Notes under the pieces: generated by a model
Told to the model about the DNA's origin: nothing
What the model saw: the letters and a program-made list of their open reading frames with translations, nothing else
Database searches by the model: none
Position numbers and translations under genes: made by a program
NCBI GenBank assembly: GCA_002347965.1
Contig: DDYN01000026.1
Coordinates: 1-5,970, forward strand
Direction: 5' to 3'
DNA from: UBA2233 sp002347965 [NCBI: Nitrospirae bacterium UBA2233]
GTDB taxonomy: Bacteria > UBA2233
Length of the DNA: 5,970 bases
In this document: piece by piece, positions 1 to 5,970 of the stretch
How positions within the stretch are numbered: the first letter of the stretch is position 1
How the letters are laid out: each line of letters starts with the position of its first letter

Positions 1-1406
1 AGAAACGTTCGTGGGAGTGGATCGGAAAGAAGCAGTTTGTGTGCAGGGAACGGGCGCTTTCGAATGACCAAGTTCGGTTGATTACGCGCGAGATCGTCGT
101 TCATGCCGAAAAGGGCACCCTCGTAGACCAGTTCTACGCGGAGAGGATCTACACAAAGGCTTCACTCGAGGAGCTCCTTCGGAGGGCGGGGTTTCAAGGG
201 GTCGCCTTCCACGGAGAAACTCAAACCGAATCTTCCAGAAACCAAGACCTAGGGATGATGGAGAGGCGGCTATGGCTCTCCGGGCAGGCCAAGAAAGAAT
301 GGACAACCCTCAAGCCAAAACCCAAAGCCAAAGCCAGCCCCTTGTCGATCGTCGTGATCTTGGGAGACCCTTCCAAGCCCGACCCCATCAAGCCTTTCGG
401 CCTCTTCGATGAAGACGACCTCTACACAATCTACAGGCTAAAGGAGGCGCTAGGCACGCATGCGGCGGGCGGCCGCTGGCGTTTTCGCTACCTGAACCGG
501 CACGAGACGCTACTCCAAGACCTTGTCAGCCTCAAGGAAAAGGGCCAGGCTTCGCTCGTCTTTAACCTTTGCGACGAGGGCTACCTGAACGACGCCTCGA
601 AAGAGCTCAACGTACCGGCCCTTTTGGATATTCTGGACCTTCCCTACACGGGAGCTCAGCCCCAGTGTCTGGCCTTCTGCTACGACAAGTCGCTTGTTCG
701 GGGCGTGGCCAAGGAAATGGGGATTCCTGTTCCCGAGGCCATCCTTGTTGACCCAGAGGAGCGCACCCTCAAGCTTTCCATCCCCTTCCCGGTGATCGTC
801 AAGCCAAACTTCGGAGACAACAGCTTTGGGATCACGAAAGAAAGCGTGGTTCTTGCAGGAGAAGACCTCTTCGAGGCGATCGCACGCGTGCGCAGCCGGT
901 TTGGCTACGGAAGGCCCATCCTGATCGAAGAGCTTTTAACGGGCGCCGACTTGAGCGTGGGAATTCTGGGCAACTTGCCGGATGCCTACAGCGTGCTGCC
1001 CATCTTGGAAGAAGACTACAGCGGGCTCCCTCCGGAGTGCCCCAGGATACGCGGCTACGAGGCCAAATGGTTGCCGGACTCTCCATTTGGGAAGGTTATC
1101 TCCAGGCCTTCCAGGCTGGATAGCGGGACGGAAAGGTTTCTTATCGAAAGCTCCCTTAGGCTCTTCGAACGCCTAGGCGCAAGGGACTACTGCCGTTTTG
1201 ACTGGCGCATGGATGCCTCGGGCACGCCAAGGCTCTTGGAGGTTAACCCTAACCCCGGCTGGAGCTATGACAGCCAGCTTGCAAAGATGGCCCAGTTTGC
1301 AAAGATGTCCTATCCGGACCTCCTTGGCACAATCCTCGAGGCCGCCCTCAAGAGAGATGGCAAGCCAAAGCGGTGGGGCTGGCAGGAAGGAGTCCAGGCC
1401 GTTTAG
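1..1406 (+). CDS. Methyltransferase-like/ATP-grasp (D-Ala-D-Ala ligase type) fusion protein, 5'-truncated
   Basis: The frame is open from base 3, so the gene begins upstream of the window. A GTG at 39 gives 455 residues but is probably not the start, because residues before it (SWEWIGKKQF) continue the same domain. Numbering from that GTG, about 1-85 resemble the C-terminal end of a class I SAM-dependent methyltransferase (QFYAERIY, LEELLRRAGF, SSRNQDLGMMERR). The SAM-binding motifs would lie upstream. A Lys/Pro/Ala linker (about 91-100) follows, then a full Ddl-like ATP-grasp unit: pre-ATP-grasp domain 102-205 ending LPYTGAQ, then YDK (215-217), phosphate-loop VKPNFGDNSFGI (254-265), IEELLTGADLSVGILG (296-311), and Mg-binding FDWRMD plus LLEVNPNPG (387-407; D388, E401 and N403 fit the metal ligands). 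Such enzymes activate a carboxylate with ATP and join it to an amine. The real substrates are unknown, and it need not be the cell-wall Ddl. No internal start separates the domains. The stop is TAG at 1404-1406. Confidence 0.85.
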   Translation, partial: KRSWEWIGKKQFVCRERALSNDQVRLITREIVVHAEKGTLVDQFYAERIYTKASLEELLRRAGFQGVAFHGETQTESSRNQDLGMMERRLWLSGQAKKEWTTLKPKPKAKASPLSIVVILGDPSKPDPIKPFGLFDEDDLYTIYRLKEALGTHAAGGRWRFRYLNRHETLLQDLVSLKEKGQASLVFNLCDEGYLNDASKELNVPALLDILDLPYTGAQPQCLAFCYDKSLVRGVAKEMGIPVPEAILVDPEERTLKLSIPFPVIVKPNFGDNSFGITKESVVLAGEDLFEAIARVRSRFGYGRPILIEELLTGADLSVGILGNLPDAYSVLPILEEDYSGLPPECPRIRGYEAKWLPDSPFGKVISRPSRLDSGTERFLIESSLRLFERLGARDYCRFDWRMDASGTPRLLEVNPNPGWSYDSQLAKMAQFAKMSYPDLLGTILEAALKRDGKPKRWGWQEGVQAV

Positions 1407-1586
1407 GACCGGAATGGCAACAAGCCTAAATGGGGCCCATCGCGACGAACATGGGCGGAGTCTCGAGAGCGGCCCCTTTGGCGTGCCCTTGGCCCGGGGG
1501 GACTGTCAGAGTTCCTTTGTTGGAACACCCGGCAGGTCTTTGGCCGAAAGTGATCGGCAAGAGGTCATTGGTTCGCTATGCAGGCC
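1407..1586. other. Convergent intergenic gap between the fusion gene and mgtA
   Basis: This 180-base stretch separates the stop codons of two converging genes. I see no gene in it. It holds short inverted repeats: TTTAGG at 1402-1407 with CCTAAA at 1425-1430, GTTCC/GGAAC at 1511-1526, and a bulged stem at 1540-1560. None is followed by a T-run on either strand, so no intrinsic terminator can be called with confidence. Confidence 0.6.
1540..1560. repeat. Imperfect inverted repeat downstream of both converging genes
   Basis: TTGGCCGA (1540-1547) pairs with TCGGCAA (1554-1560), leaving one bulged G and a six-base loop. It sits 26 bases past the mgtA stop, reading the minus strand. It could help stabilise or end transcripts from either side, but it lacks the U-tract of an intrinsic terminator. 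The assignment of a function is inference. Confidence 0.25.
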
Positions 1587-4454
1587 TTAGGGCTGTCGCA
1601 CGGCAAGCATGCTTGCAGGCCTCCTGACCGGGGCGTCAAAAAGGCCATACCGGCGGGTATAGAAGCGCTTCATCGCCTGAACGAGCAGCACGTACCCAGA
1701 AAGGATCACCGCCAGGTAGGCAAAGTAGGCCAAAGGAAGCGGAGCAAGCCTGAACGAGGGGGCGAACGACCCCATCGGCAAGAAGACCCCGAGCGTCAGG
1801 ACAAGGGCTGTAGTGACCAGAAGCGGCCATCCAGGCCGACTTTGAAAAAACGGGATCTTCTGTGTACGGATTGTATGGACGATAAGCGTCTGCGAAAAGA
1901 GCCCCTCGATAAACCAGCCGGACTGGAATAGCGCCTGCTTTTGGAGCGTATTGGCCCCGAACGCATACCACATCAACCCGTACGTCACGATGTCAAAGAG
2001 CGAGCTGATGGGCCCAAAATGGATCATGAACCGCCCGATGCCGGCCGGATTCCAGTGTTTGGGTTCTTTGATCTCTTCTTCGTCCACGTTGTCGAAGGGG
2101 ATGGCGGCTTGTGAAAAATCGTAAAGGAGGTTCTGCACCAAGAGCTGGAGGGGCAGCATCGGTAAAAAAGGGAGGAATGCGCCGGCAATGAGCACGCTGA
2201 AGACGTTGCCAAAGTTAGAGCTTGCGGTAATCTTGATGTACTTGAGCATGTTGGTAAACGTCTTGCGCCCCTCAAGCACGCCGTCTTCGAGCACCAAAAG
2301 GCTTTTTTCCAAAAGAATGAGGTCGGCCGCCTCTTTAGCGATATCCACGGCGGAATCGACCGAAATGCCCACATCCGCGGCCTTGAGGGCTGGGGCGTCG
2401 TTGATTCCGTCCCCCATAAACCCGACCACGTGGCCGGAAGAGCGAAGCGCCCGAACGATCCTTTCCTTGTCGTCCGGGGTAAGCTTGGCGAACACGTTGC
2501 AACCCTGGGCCTTCGATGCGAGCTCTTCTTGCCCCATCAGCTGGATGTCGCTACCAAGGAGAACGCACTCGATCGGCATGCCGACCTCACGGCAAACCTT
2601 GGCCGCAACGCGCTCGTTATCGCCCGTCAAGATCTTGACCTTGACCCCGTGCTCCTTGAGCGCGCGAAGGGCCGGCGAGGCGGATTCCTTGGGTGGGTCG
2701 AGGAAGGCCACAAACCCGAGCAGCGTAAGCTCACCCTCATCTATGCTGCTGTAGGTTTCCTTTCCGCTCGGAATCTCTTTTTTTGCGACGGCTACGACCC
2801 TCAGCCCCTCTTCGTTCATCTTTGCGGCTATACTTTGGATCTGGGATGCGAGACCCTGCGAAAGCGGCTTAACCGATCCATTCTGCATGACGCCCGAGCA
2901 TACCGAGAGAACCTCCTCAAAGGCGCCCTTGCACGCCAAGATGTGGTTGCCGCTCGGATCGGCCAGAACTACAGACATCCTCCTCCGCCGAAAATCGAAC
3001 GGGATTTCGTCGATCTTTTGGTAGCTAGCAATGTCCAGTTTCTCCGCTGTCTCCGCCTTCTCTAGAATGGCCTCATCAATCAGGCTCTTTAGGCCTGTCT
3101 GGAATGAACTGTTCAAATAGGCGTAGAAGAGCGCCGCTTCGGAGACTTCACCAAAGGCATCGGTATGCCGCTCCAAAAGGACCTTGTCCTTGGTGAGGGT
3201 GCCCGTTTTGTCCGTACAAAGGAGGTCCATCGCGCCCAGGTTCTGGATGGCGTCTAGCCGCTTGACGATCACTTTCTTTTTGGAGAGCATCACGGCGCCC
3301 TTGGCAAGCGTCGAGGTGACGATCATGGGCAGCATCTCGGGAGTCAGGCCGACCGCGATGGAGAGCGCGAAAAGCGTCGCCTGAACCCAGTCCCCCTTGG
3401 TGAACCCGTTAATCATCAGCACCAAGGGCGTCATGGCGAGCATAAAACGGATGAGCAGCCCGCTTATGCCGTCCACGCCCTCCTGGAACGCCGAAGGCTC
3501 GCCCCCGTCTGCCATGACGCGCTCGGCCAGAGTGCCAAAGAGGGTGCGTTTGCCCGTGGCCACAATGAGCGCCTTTGCCGAGCCGCTGACGACGCTCGTT
3601 CCCATGAACAGGACATTCTCTAGATCGAGGGGGCTAGACGGGGCGACTCTCCCTGGAATTGCGAACTTTTCCACGGGCATGGATTCCCCCGTGAGCGCGG
3701 CCTGGTTGATGAACAGGTCTTTGGCCGAAAGGATACGCAAGTCTGCGGGAACCATGTCGCCCGCCGTCAAAAGAACGATGTCTCCTGGAACGAGCCTCTT
3801 AATGGGGAGCTCTAGCTTTCTTGATCCTTTTGGAGGGGGAGTAAGCCCTAAGCATTCCCGGATAAACTCTTCCAAATCCTTGTCCATATGCTGCCTGAGG
3901 ACCGTAGCCGTGTTGCTCACCATTTCTTTGAGCCGCTCTGCCGCTTTGTTGGAGCGCGACTCCTGAAAAAACCGGACAAGGGTGGAAAGAGCGACCATGG
4001 TTAGGATCACGACGGTCGAGCGCATGTCTCCGGTCAGGTAGGAAATAAGGGCAAGGAGCGTCAATAGGAGGTTAAAGGCGTTTTTGTAGCACAGCCAGAG
4101 GTGTTGCCAGCGTGGAAGCGGCTTTTCTTGCCTTACCTCGTTCTCTCCGACGCGCCTTAAAAGGTCCTCCGCCTGACCGTCTGTCAGGCCCTCGGGGTGA
4201 GAACGGAGCCTCCGAAGCAGGCTCTCTTGGTCGGCCTTAGAGGCCTCGATCAGCCAGGGGGCGTGTGCGCCGGGAAGCTCGCGAGAAAGCTCATGTTTGT
4301 CCGCGAAGGCTTCGAGGATCGCCGACCTTTGAAAGTGCCGGCTTAGCCTCCAGGCGGGCAGGAACCTACCAAGGACCTTGTTCAAACGAACAATACGCAT
4401 CAAGCGCTCAAGGGCCTTCTGGGCGGCCTTGAACCCAAACGTCGCGAGCCCCAT
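1587..4454 (-). CDS. mgtA: Mg2+-importing P-type ATPase (MgtA/MgtB family, type IIIB)
   Basis: This inner-membrane ATPase imports Mg2+, driven by ATP hydrolysis through a phospho-aspartate intermediate. Numbered from the chosen ATG (955 residues), the domains are: a long N-terminal region with a cation-ATPase N motif (about 75-115); TM1-TM2 (about 126-160); actuator domain with TGES (255-258); TM3-TM4 (about 330-380) with PEMLP (372-376), the family's ion-site motif; phosphorylation loop DKTGTLT (415-421, D415 phosphorylated); nucleotide-binding KGA (509-511); DPPK (586-589); TGDN (610-613); hinge MGDGINDAPAL (680-690); then the C-terminal membrane block with SSNFGNVFS (745-753), LPFLPMLPLQ, NLLYDFSQAAIPFDNVD (775-791) and further helices to about 926. 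The last two motifs are typical of Mg2+ ATPases and argue against Ca2+ or H+ pumps. ATG at 4454 is chosen because AGGGAG lies six bases upstream. Starting at 4541 would add 29 atypical residues encoded partly by a tandem repeat. It is longer than E. coli MgtA (898 residues), mostly at the N-terminus and the basic C-terminal tail. No frameshift is seen. Confidence 0.95.
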   Translation of the reverse strand: MGLATFGFKAAQKALERLMRIVRLNKVLGRFLPAWRLSRHFQRSAILEAFADKHELSRELPGAHAPWLIEASKADQESLLRRLRSHPEGLTDGQAEDLLRRVGENEVRQEKPLPRWQHLWLCYKNAFNLLLTLLALISYLTGDMRSTVVILTMVALSTLVRFFQESRSNKAAERLKEMVSNTATVLRQHMDKDLEEFIRECLGLTPPPKGSRKLELPIKRLVPGDIVLLTAGDMVPADLRILSAKDLFINQAALTGESMPVEKFAIPGRVAPSSPLDLENVLFMGTSVVSGSAKALIVATGKRTLFGTLAERVMADGGEPSAFQEGVDGISGLLIRFMLAMTPLVLMINGFTKGDWVQATLFALSIAVGLTPEMLPMIVTSTLAKGAVMLSKKKVIVKRLDAIQNLGAMDLLCTDKTGTLTKDKVLLERHTDAFGEVSEAALFYAYLNSSFQTGLKSLIDEAILEKAETAEKLDIASYQKIDEIPFDFRRRRMSVVLADPSGNHILACKGAFEEVLSVCSGVMQNGSVKPLSQGLASQIQSIAAKMNEEGLRVVAVAKKEIPSGKETYSSIDEGELTLLGFVAFLDPPKESASPALRALKEHGVKVKILTGDNERVAAKVCREVGMPIECVLLGSDIQLMGQEELASKAQGCNVFAKLTPDDKERIVRALRSSGHVVGFMGDGINDAPALKAADVGISVDSAVDIAKEAADLILLEKSLLVLEDGVLEGRKTFTNMLKYIKITASSNFGNVFSVLIAGAFLPFLPMLPLQLLVQNLLYDFSQAAIPFDNVDEEEIKEPKHWNPAGIGRFMIHFGPISSLFDIVTYGLMWYAFGANTLQKQALFQSGWFIEGLFSQTLIVHTIRTQKIPFFQSRPGWPLLVTTALVLTLGVFLPMGSFAPSFRLAPLPLAYFAYLAVILSGYVLLVQAMKRFYTRRYGLFDAPVRRPASMLAVRQP
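1603..1616. repeat. Perfect 14-bp palindrome in the mgtA 3' end
   Basis: GCAAGCATGCTTGC is its own reverse complement. It lies inside the codons for the last residues of MgtA (MLAV region), next to a repeated TGCAGGCCT (1579-1587 and 1614-1622). It may form a short hairpin near the end of the mRNA, or be chance. No loop or T-run marks it as a terminator. Confidence 0.4.
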
Positions 4455-4460
4455 CAATTT

Positions 4461-4466
4461 CTCCCT
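4461..4466 (-). promoter_or_regulatory. Shine-Dalgarno site that decides the mgtA start
   Basis: On the minus strand AGGGAG is followed by six bases (AAATTG) and then ATG at 4454-4452. This is near-ideal spacing. The upstream in-frame ATGs at 4541 and 4511 do not have as clear a site. It therefore supports the 955-residue form of MgtA over the 984-residue open frame. Confidence 0.75.
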
Positions 4467-4475
4467 ATGCTTACA

Positions 4476-4499
4476 AAAATGTACTTTAAAATGTACTTT
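4476..4499. repeat. Perfect 12-bp tandem repeat in the mgtA leader, candidate operator
   Basis: AAAATGTACTTT occurs twice with no spacer. Read toward mgtA, on the minus strand, it is AAAGTACATTTT twice, ending 21 bases upstream of the ATG at 4454. Each unit contains the palindrome GTAC. The A/T-rich repeat stands out from its surroundings. Direct repeats about one helical turn apart are the usual binding pattern of OmpR/PhoB-type response regulators, although their period is commonly 10-11 rather than 12. Whether a regulator binds here is inference. If the longer start were used, the repeat would encode KVHFKVHF. Confidence 0.5.
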
Positions 4500-4648
4500 C
4501 TTTAGATGCATGCTGGACTCCCGCCTCCATAAAGATAGCAAGCGGGGTGCCTGGAATACCGGAAGACAAGAGCAGGCAGGTCCGCCCCCCCCTTAAGAAT
4601 GGTCTATCATAGAAGATGCAGCCGCCAAAGTAGCACAGGCACGTTCAT

Positions 4649-4678
4649 TTGGAGACGACCCATCGAGGCCGTTAAAAT
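4649..4678 (+). promoter_or_regulatory. Possible sigma70-type promoter for the sensor gene (distal)
   Basis: TTGGAG (4649-4654) and TAAAAT (4673-4678, five of six matches to TATAAT) are separated by 18 bases. Transcription would begin near 4685, leaving a leader of about 110 bases that includes GCCGG/CCGGC arms (4700-4704 and 4718-4722). The -35 match is poor, so this is tentative. Confidence 0.25.
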
Positions 4679-4732
4679 GCCAAAAAACAGCCCCTGCCCG
4701 CCGGTTGCTTTGGGAGCCCGGCCGGACCCTTC

Positions 4733-4763
4733 TTGATTGGCTAAAAAAGGGGGAAAATATCTT
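4733..4763 (+). promoter_or_regulatory. Possible sigma70-type promoter for the sensor gene (proximal)
   Basis: TTGATT (4733-4738) and TATCTT (4758-4763) are separated by 19 bases, which is wider than ideal, with A-rich sequence between. Transcription would begin near 4770, after the alternative ATG at 4767, which would favour the ATG at 4797. Each hexamer matches the consensus at only four positions. Confidence 0.25.
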
Positions 4764-4796
4764 AAAATGCCCCACCAGAAGAAAGAGACGAACGCC

Positions 4797-5970
4797 ATGA
4801 CGCAGGATACAAGCGGGTCGATCTATCGGCTCATCGCCCTGAAGTTCGAGGAGACAAACCTCAACACTCCCGAGCTTTTGGCGCTATTCGAGAATTTCTA
4901 CGATGTAAGCGGAGCGGAAGCAGTTCGAGGCCACCCCCGTTTTAAGGCACTACTTGGTACCATTGAAACGCTCCTTTTCTACTTGGAAAATACGGAAGGC
5001 CCCCATCTCGAGCAACTTGCAAGGACCATGGTCGAGGTGCACGACCATGCAGGCGTTTCGCCCATGATGTTCGTCATGCATGGCGACCGGATCGAGGACT
5101 TGATTCGGGAAGAAGGAGGACATTCCCCCTTACTAAAGAACTTCCGCCTGCTGAAGTACGCCGTGGCGAAGTTACATGACGAGTTCATCAAGGCGGAGGC
5201 ATCCCGTAAGCAGGCCGCACTTCTCGAAGCGTTGAACGCGTTGATGAAGACGATGCCCGTCGGCTTCTTCACCTGCGACATCGAAACGGGCGCGATCTAC
5301 GATGCGAACCCGGCATTTCTTACGATGCTGGGCTACGGCCGAGAAGAGCTTCTTGGCAAAATCTGGTACGAAATCACCCCTCCCCAAGTCGCCCGGCGAG
5401 AGCTCGAAGAGAACGAAGCACTCTTGAAGGGCGATATCTCGATGATCCGTAGGGAAAAAACATTCATCACAAAAGACGGGACGGAACTGCCCGTCATCTT
5501 GTACTTCGGCAAGCTCTTCGACCCGAGGGCGGGTAAAGAGGTCTACATCGACTTCGCAGCCGACGTCTCCGAGCTCAAAAAGGCCCAGAAAAGCTTAGAC
5601 GAGGCCTACCGCTACTTCTACGAGGTGTTCGACCAAACTAACGAAATGCTCGCCGTCTTCGACGCAACTGGCAACATCCTGGAGGTCAACCAAGCTCTGG
5701 AGGCGCTCTTTGGCTACGGCAAAAAAGAGGTTCTTGCGAAAGAGTTCGACTGGTGGCGTTTGTTCCACCCAGAGGAGAACGAAAAGATCCTTGCCCGTTT
5801 GAAGCTGCTCGTTGAAACCGGCCAGCCTCAACGGGTTGAAACAAGAGGGGTGCGCAAGGATGGCTCCGTGATCGAGCTGCTCGTCTCTTACAGCATCTTT
5901 AACGGCCTCCAAAGCGGGCCTTCCCAAATCCTCGGGGTACACGTAGACATCTCTCCCATCAAAAGGCTAG
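4797..5970 (+). CDS. Sensor/signalling protein: globin-like domain plus two PAS domains, 3'-truncated
   Basis: The frame runs from ATG 4797 to the window end (391 whole codons) without a stop. Residues about 9-131 are mostly helical and resemble a single-domain globin: H82 in VEVHDHAGVSPMMF matches the proximal-histidine pattern H-x4-V-x-P-x-x-[FY] of bacterial hemoglobins and flavohemoglobins, and a following G-D/E-x-hydrophobic stretch (96-99) also fits. A clear distal residue and CD-corner Phe are not obvious. PAS 1 spans about 143-262 (IYDANPAFLTMLGYGREELLGK, then FITKDGTELPV and ADVSELKKAQ). A short coiled linker follows, then PAS 2, about 272-391 (ILEVNQALEALFGYGKKEVL, then VRKDGS and GVHVDISPIKR). 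No signal peptide or membrane segment is seen, so it is probably cytoplasmic. The output module (kinase, GGDEF/EAL or other) lies past the edge. GAAAGAG (4781-4787), nine bases upstream, is a modest ribosome site. ATG 4767 is an in-frame alternative, adding ten residues. Confidence 0.85.
   Translation, partial: MTQDTSGSIYRLIALKFEETNLNTPELLALFENFYDVSGAEAVRGHPRFKALLGTIETLLFYLENTEGPHLEQLARTMVEVHDHAGVSPMMFVMHGDRIEDLIREEGGHSPLLKNFRLLKYAVAKLHDEFIKAEASRKQAALLEALNALMKTMPVGFFTCDIETGAIYDANPAFLTMLGYGREELLGKIWYEITPPQVARRELEENEALLKGDISMIRREKTFITKDGTELPVILYFGKLFDPRAGKEVYIDFAADVSELKKAQKSLDEAYRYFYEVFDQTNEMLAVFDATGNILEVNQALEALFGYGKKEVLAKEFDWWRLFHPEENEKILARLKLLVETGQPQRVETRGVRKDGSVIELLVSYSIFNGLQSGPSQILGVHVDISPIKRL

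Larger units (their letters stand above)
4455..4796. other. Divergent intergenic region between mgtA and the globin-like/PAS sensor gene
   Basis: These 342 bases hold the start regions of two genes pointing away from each other. What can be seen: the mgtA ribosome site, a 12-bp tandem repeat, a C8 run (4585-4592), TTAAAATG at 4486-4493, 4672-4679 and 4762-4769, the palindrome CCGGCCGG (4718-4725), and two weak promoter-like pairs for the + strand gene. I found no good sigma70-type promoter for mgtA on the minus strand. Short open frames here (up to about 60 codons) have no recognisable family and overlap the sensor start, so I do not call them genes. I see no recognisable riboswitch. Confidence 0.6.

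Noticed and set aside
39-41. GTG at 39 as the true start of the methyltransferase/ATP-grasp gene
   Set aside because: The frame is open to the window edge, and the residues before the GTG look like a continuation of the methyltransferase domain. The GTG is more likely an internal valine.
1402-1430. TTTAGG/CCTAAA inverted repeat at the end of the fusion gene as its terminator
   Set aside because: A six-base A/T-rich stem with a 17-base loop and no T-run afterward is too weak to call.
1430-1627. Small + strand frames across the convergent gap
   Set aside because: They overlap the 3' ends of two real genes in other frames, have a biased and domain-less composition, and lack support for a start.
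2188-3966. Long + strand frames of up to 211 codons opposite mgtA
   Set aside because: They are antisense shadows of a GC-rich coding region. The minus-strand frame carries every P-type ATPase motif without interruption.
4455-4600. Mg2+-sensing riboswitch (M-box or enteric mgtA leader type) upstream of mgtA
   Set aside because: No matching conserved leader sequence or hairpin series can be seen, and no promoter was found far enough upstream to give a long leader.
4593-4798. Two overlapping minus-strand frames of 60 and 63 codons in the intergenic region, one starting MAFVSFFWW
   Set aside because: No recognisable family and no clear ribosome site. They overlap each other and the start of the sensor gene, and A-rich upstream DNA read in reverse gives Phe-rich peptides by chance.

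Overview
The window carries three protein-coding regions of a GC-moderate to GC-rich bacterium, probably Gram-negative. That guess rests on codon choice and on the Mg2+-ATPase type. The sequence alone does not fix the phylum. Two of the three genes are cut by the window edges. I see no rRNA, tRNA, insertion sequence, CRISPR array or phage gene.

Layout. (1) Bases 1-1406, + strand: the 3' part of a gene that joins the end of a class I SAM-dependent methyltransferase-like domain to a complete D-alanine-D-alanine-ligase-type ATP-grasp domain, in one uninterrupted frame. (2) Bases 1407-1586: a 180-base convergent gap with only weak inverted repeats and no convincing terminator. (3) Bases 1587-4454, - strand: a complete type IIIB P-type ATPase of the MgtA/MgtB Mg2+-import family, with all catalytic motifs intact. 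The longest open frame runs on to 4541, but a good Shine-Dalgarno site places the start at 4454. (4) Bases 4455-4796: a 342-base divergent intergenic region with a perfect 12-bp tandem repeat just upstream of mgtA, three copies of TTAAAATG, a C8 run and weak promoter-like sites for the + strand gene. (5) Bases 4797-5970, + strand: the 5' part of a signalling protein with an N-terminal domain that looks like a heme globin, followed by two PAS domains. Its output domain lies beyond the window.

How they may work together. The genes do not form one operon: gene 1 converges on mgtA, and mgtA diverges from the sensor gene. The only plausible link is the shared regulatory region between mgtA and the sensor. 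The points most worth a second look are the globin-like input domain on the PAS protein, the methyltransferase/ATP-grasp fusion, and the tandem repeat in the mgtA leader.
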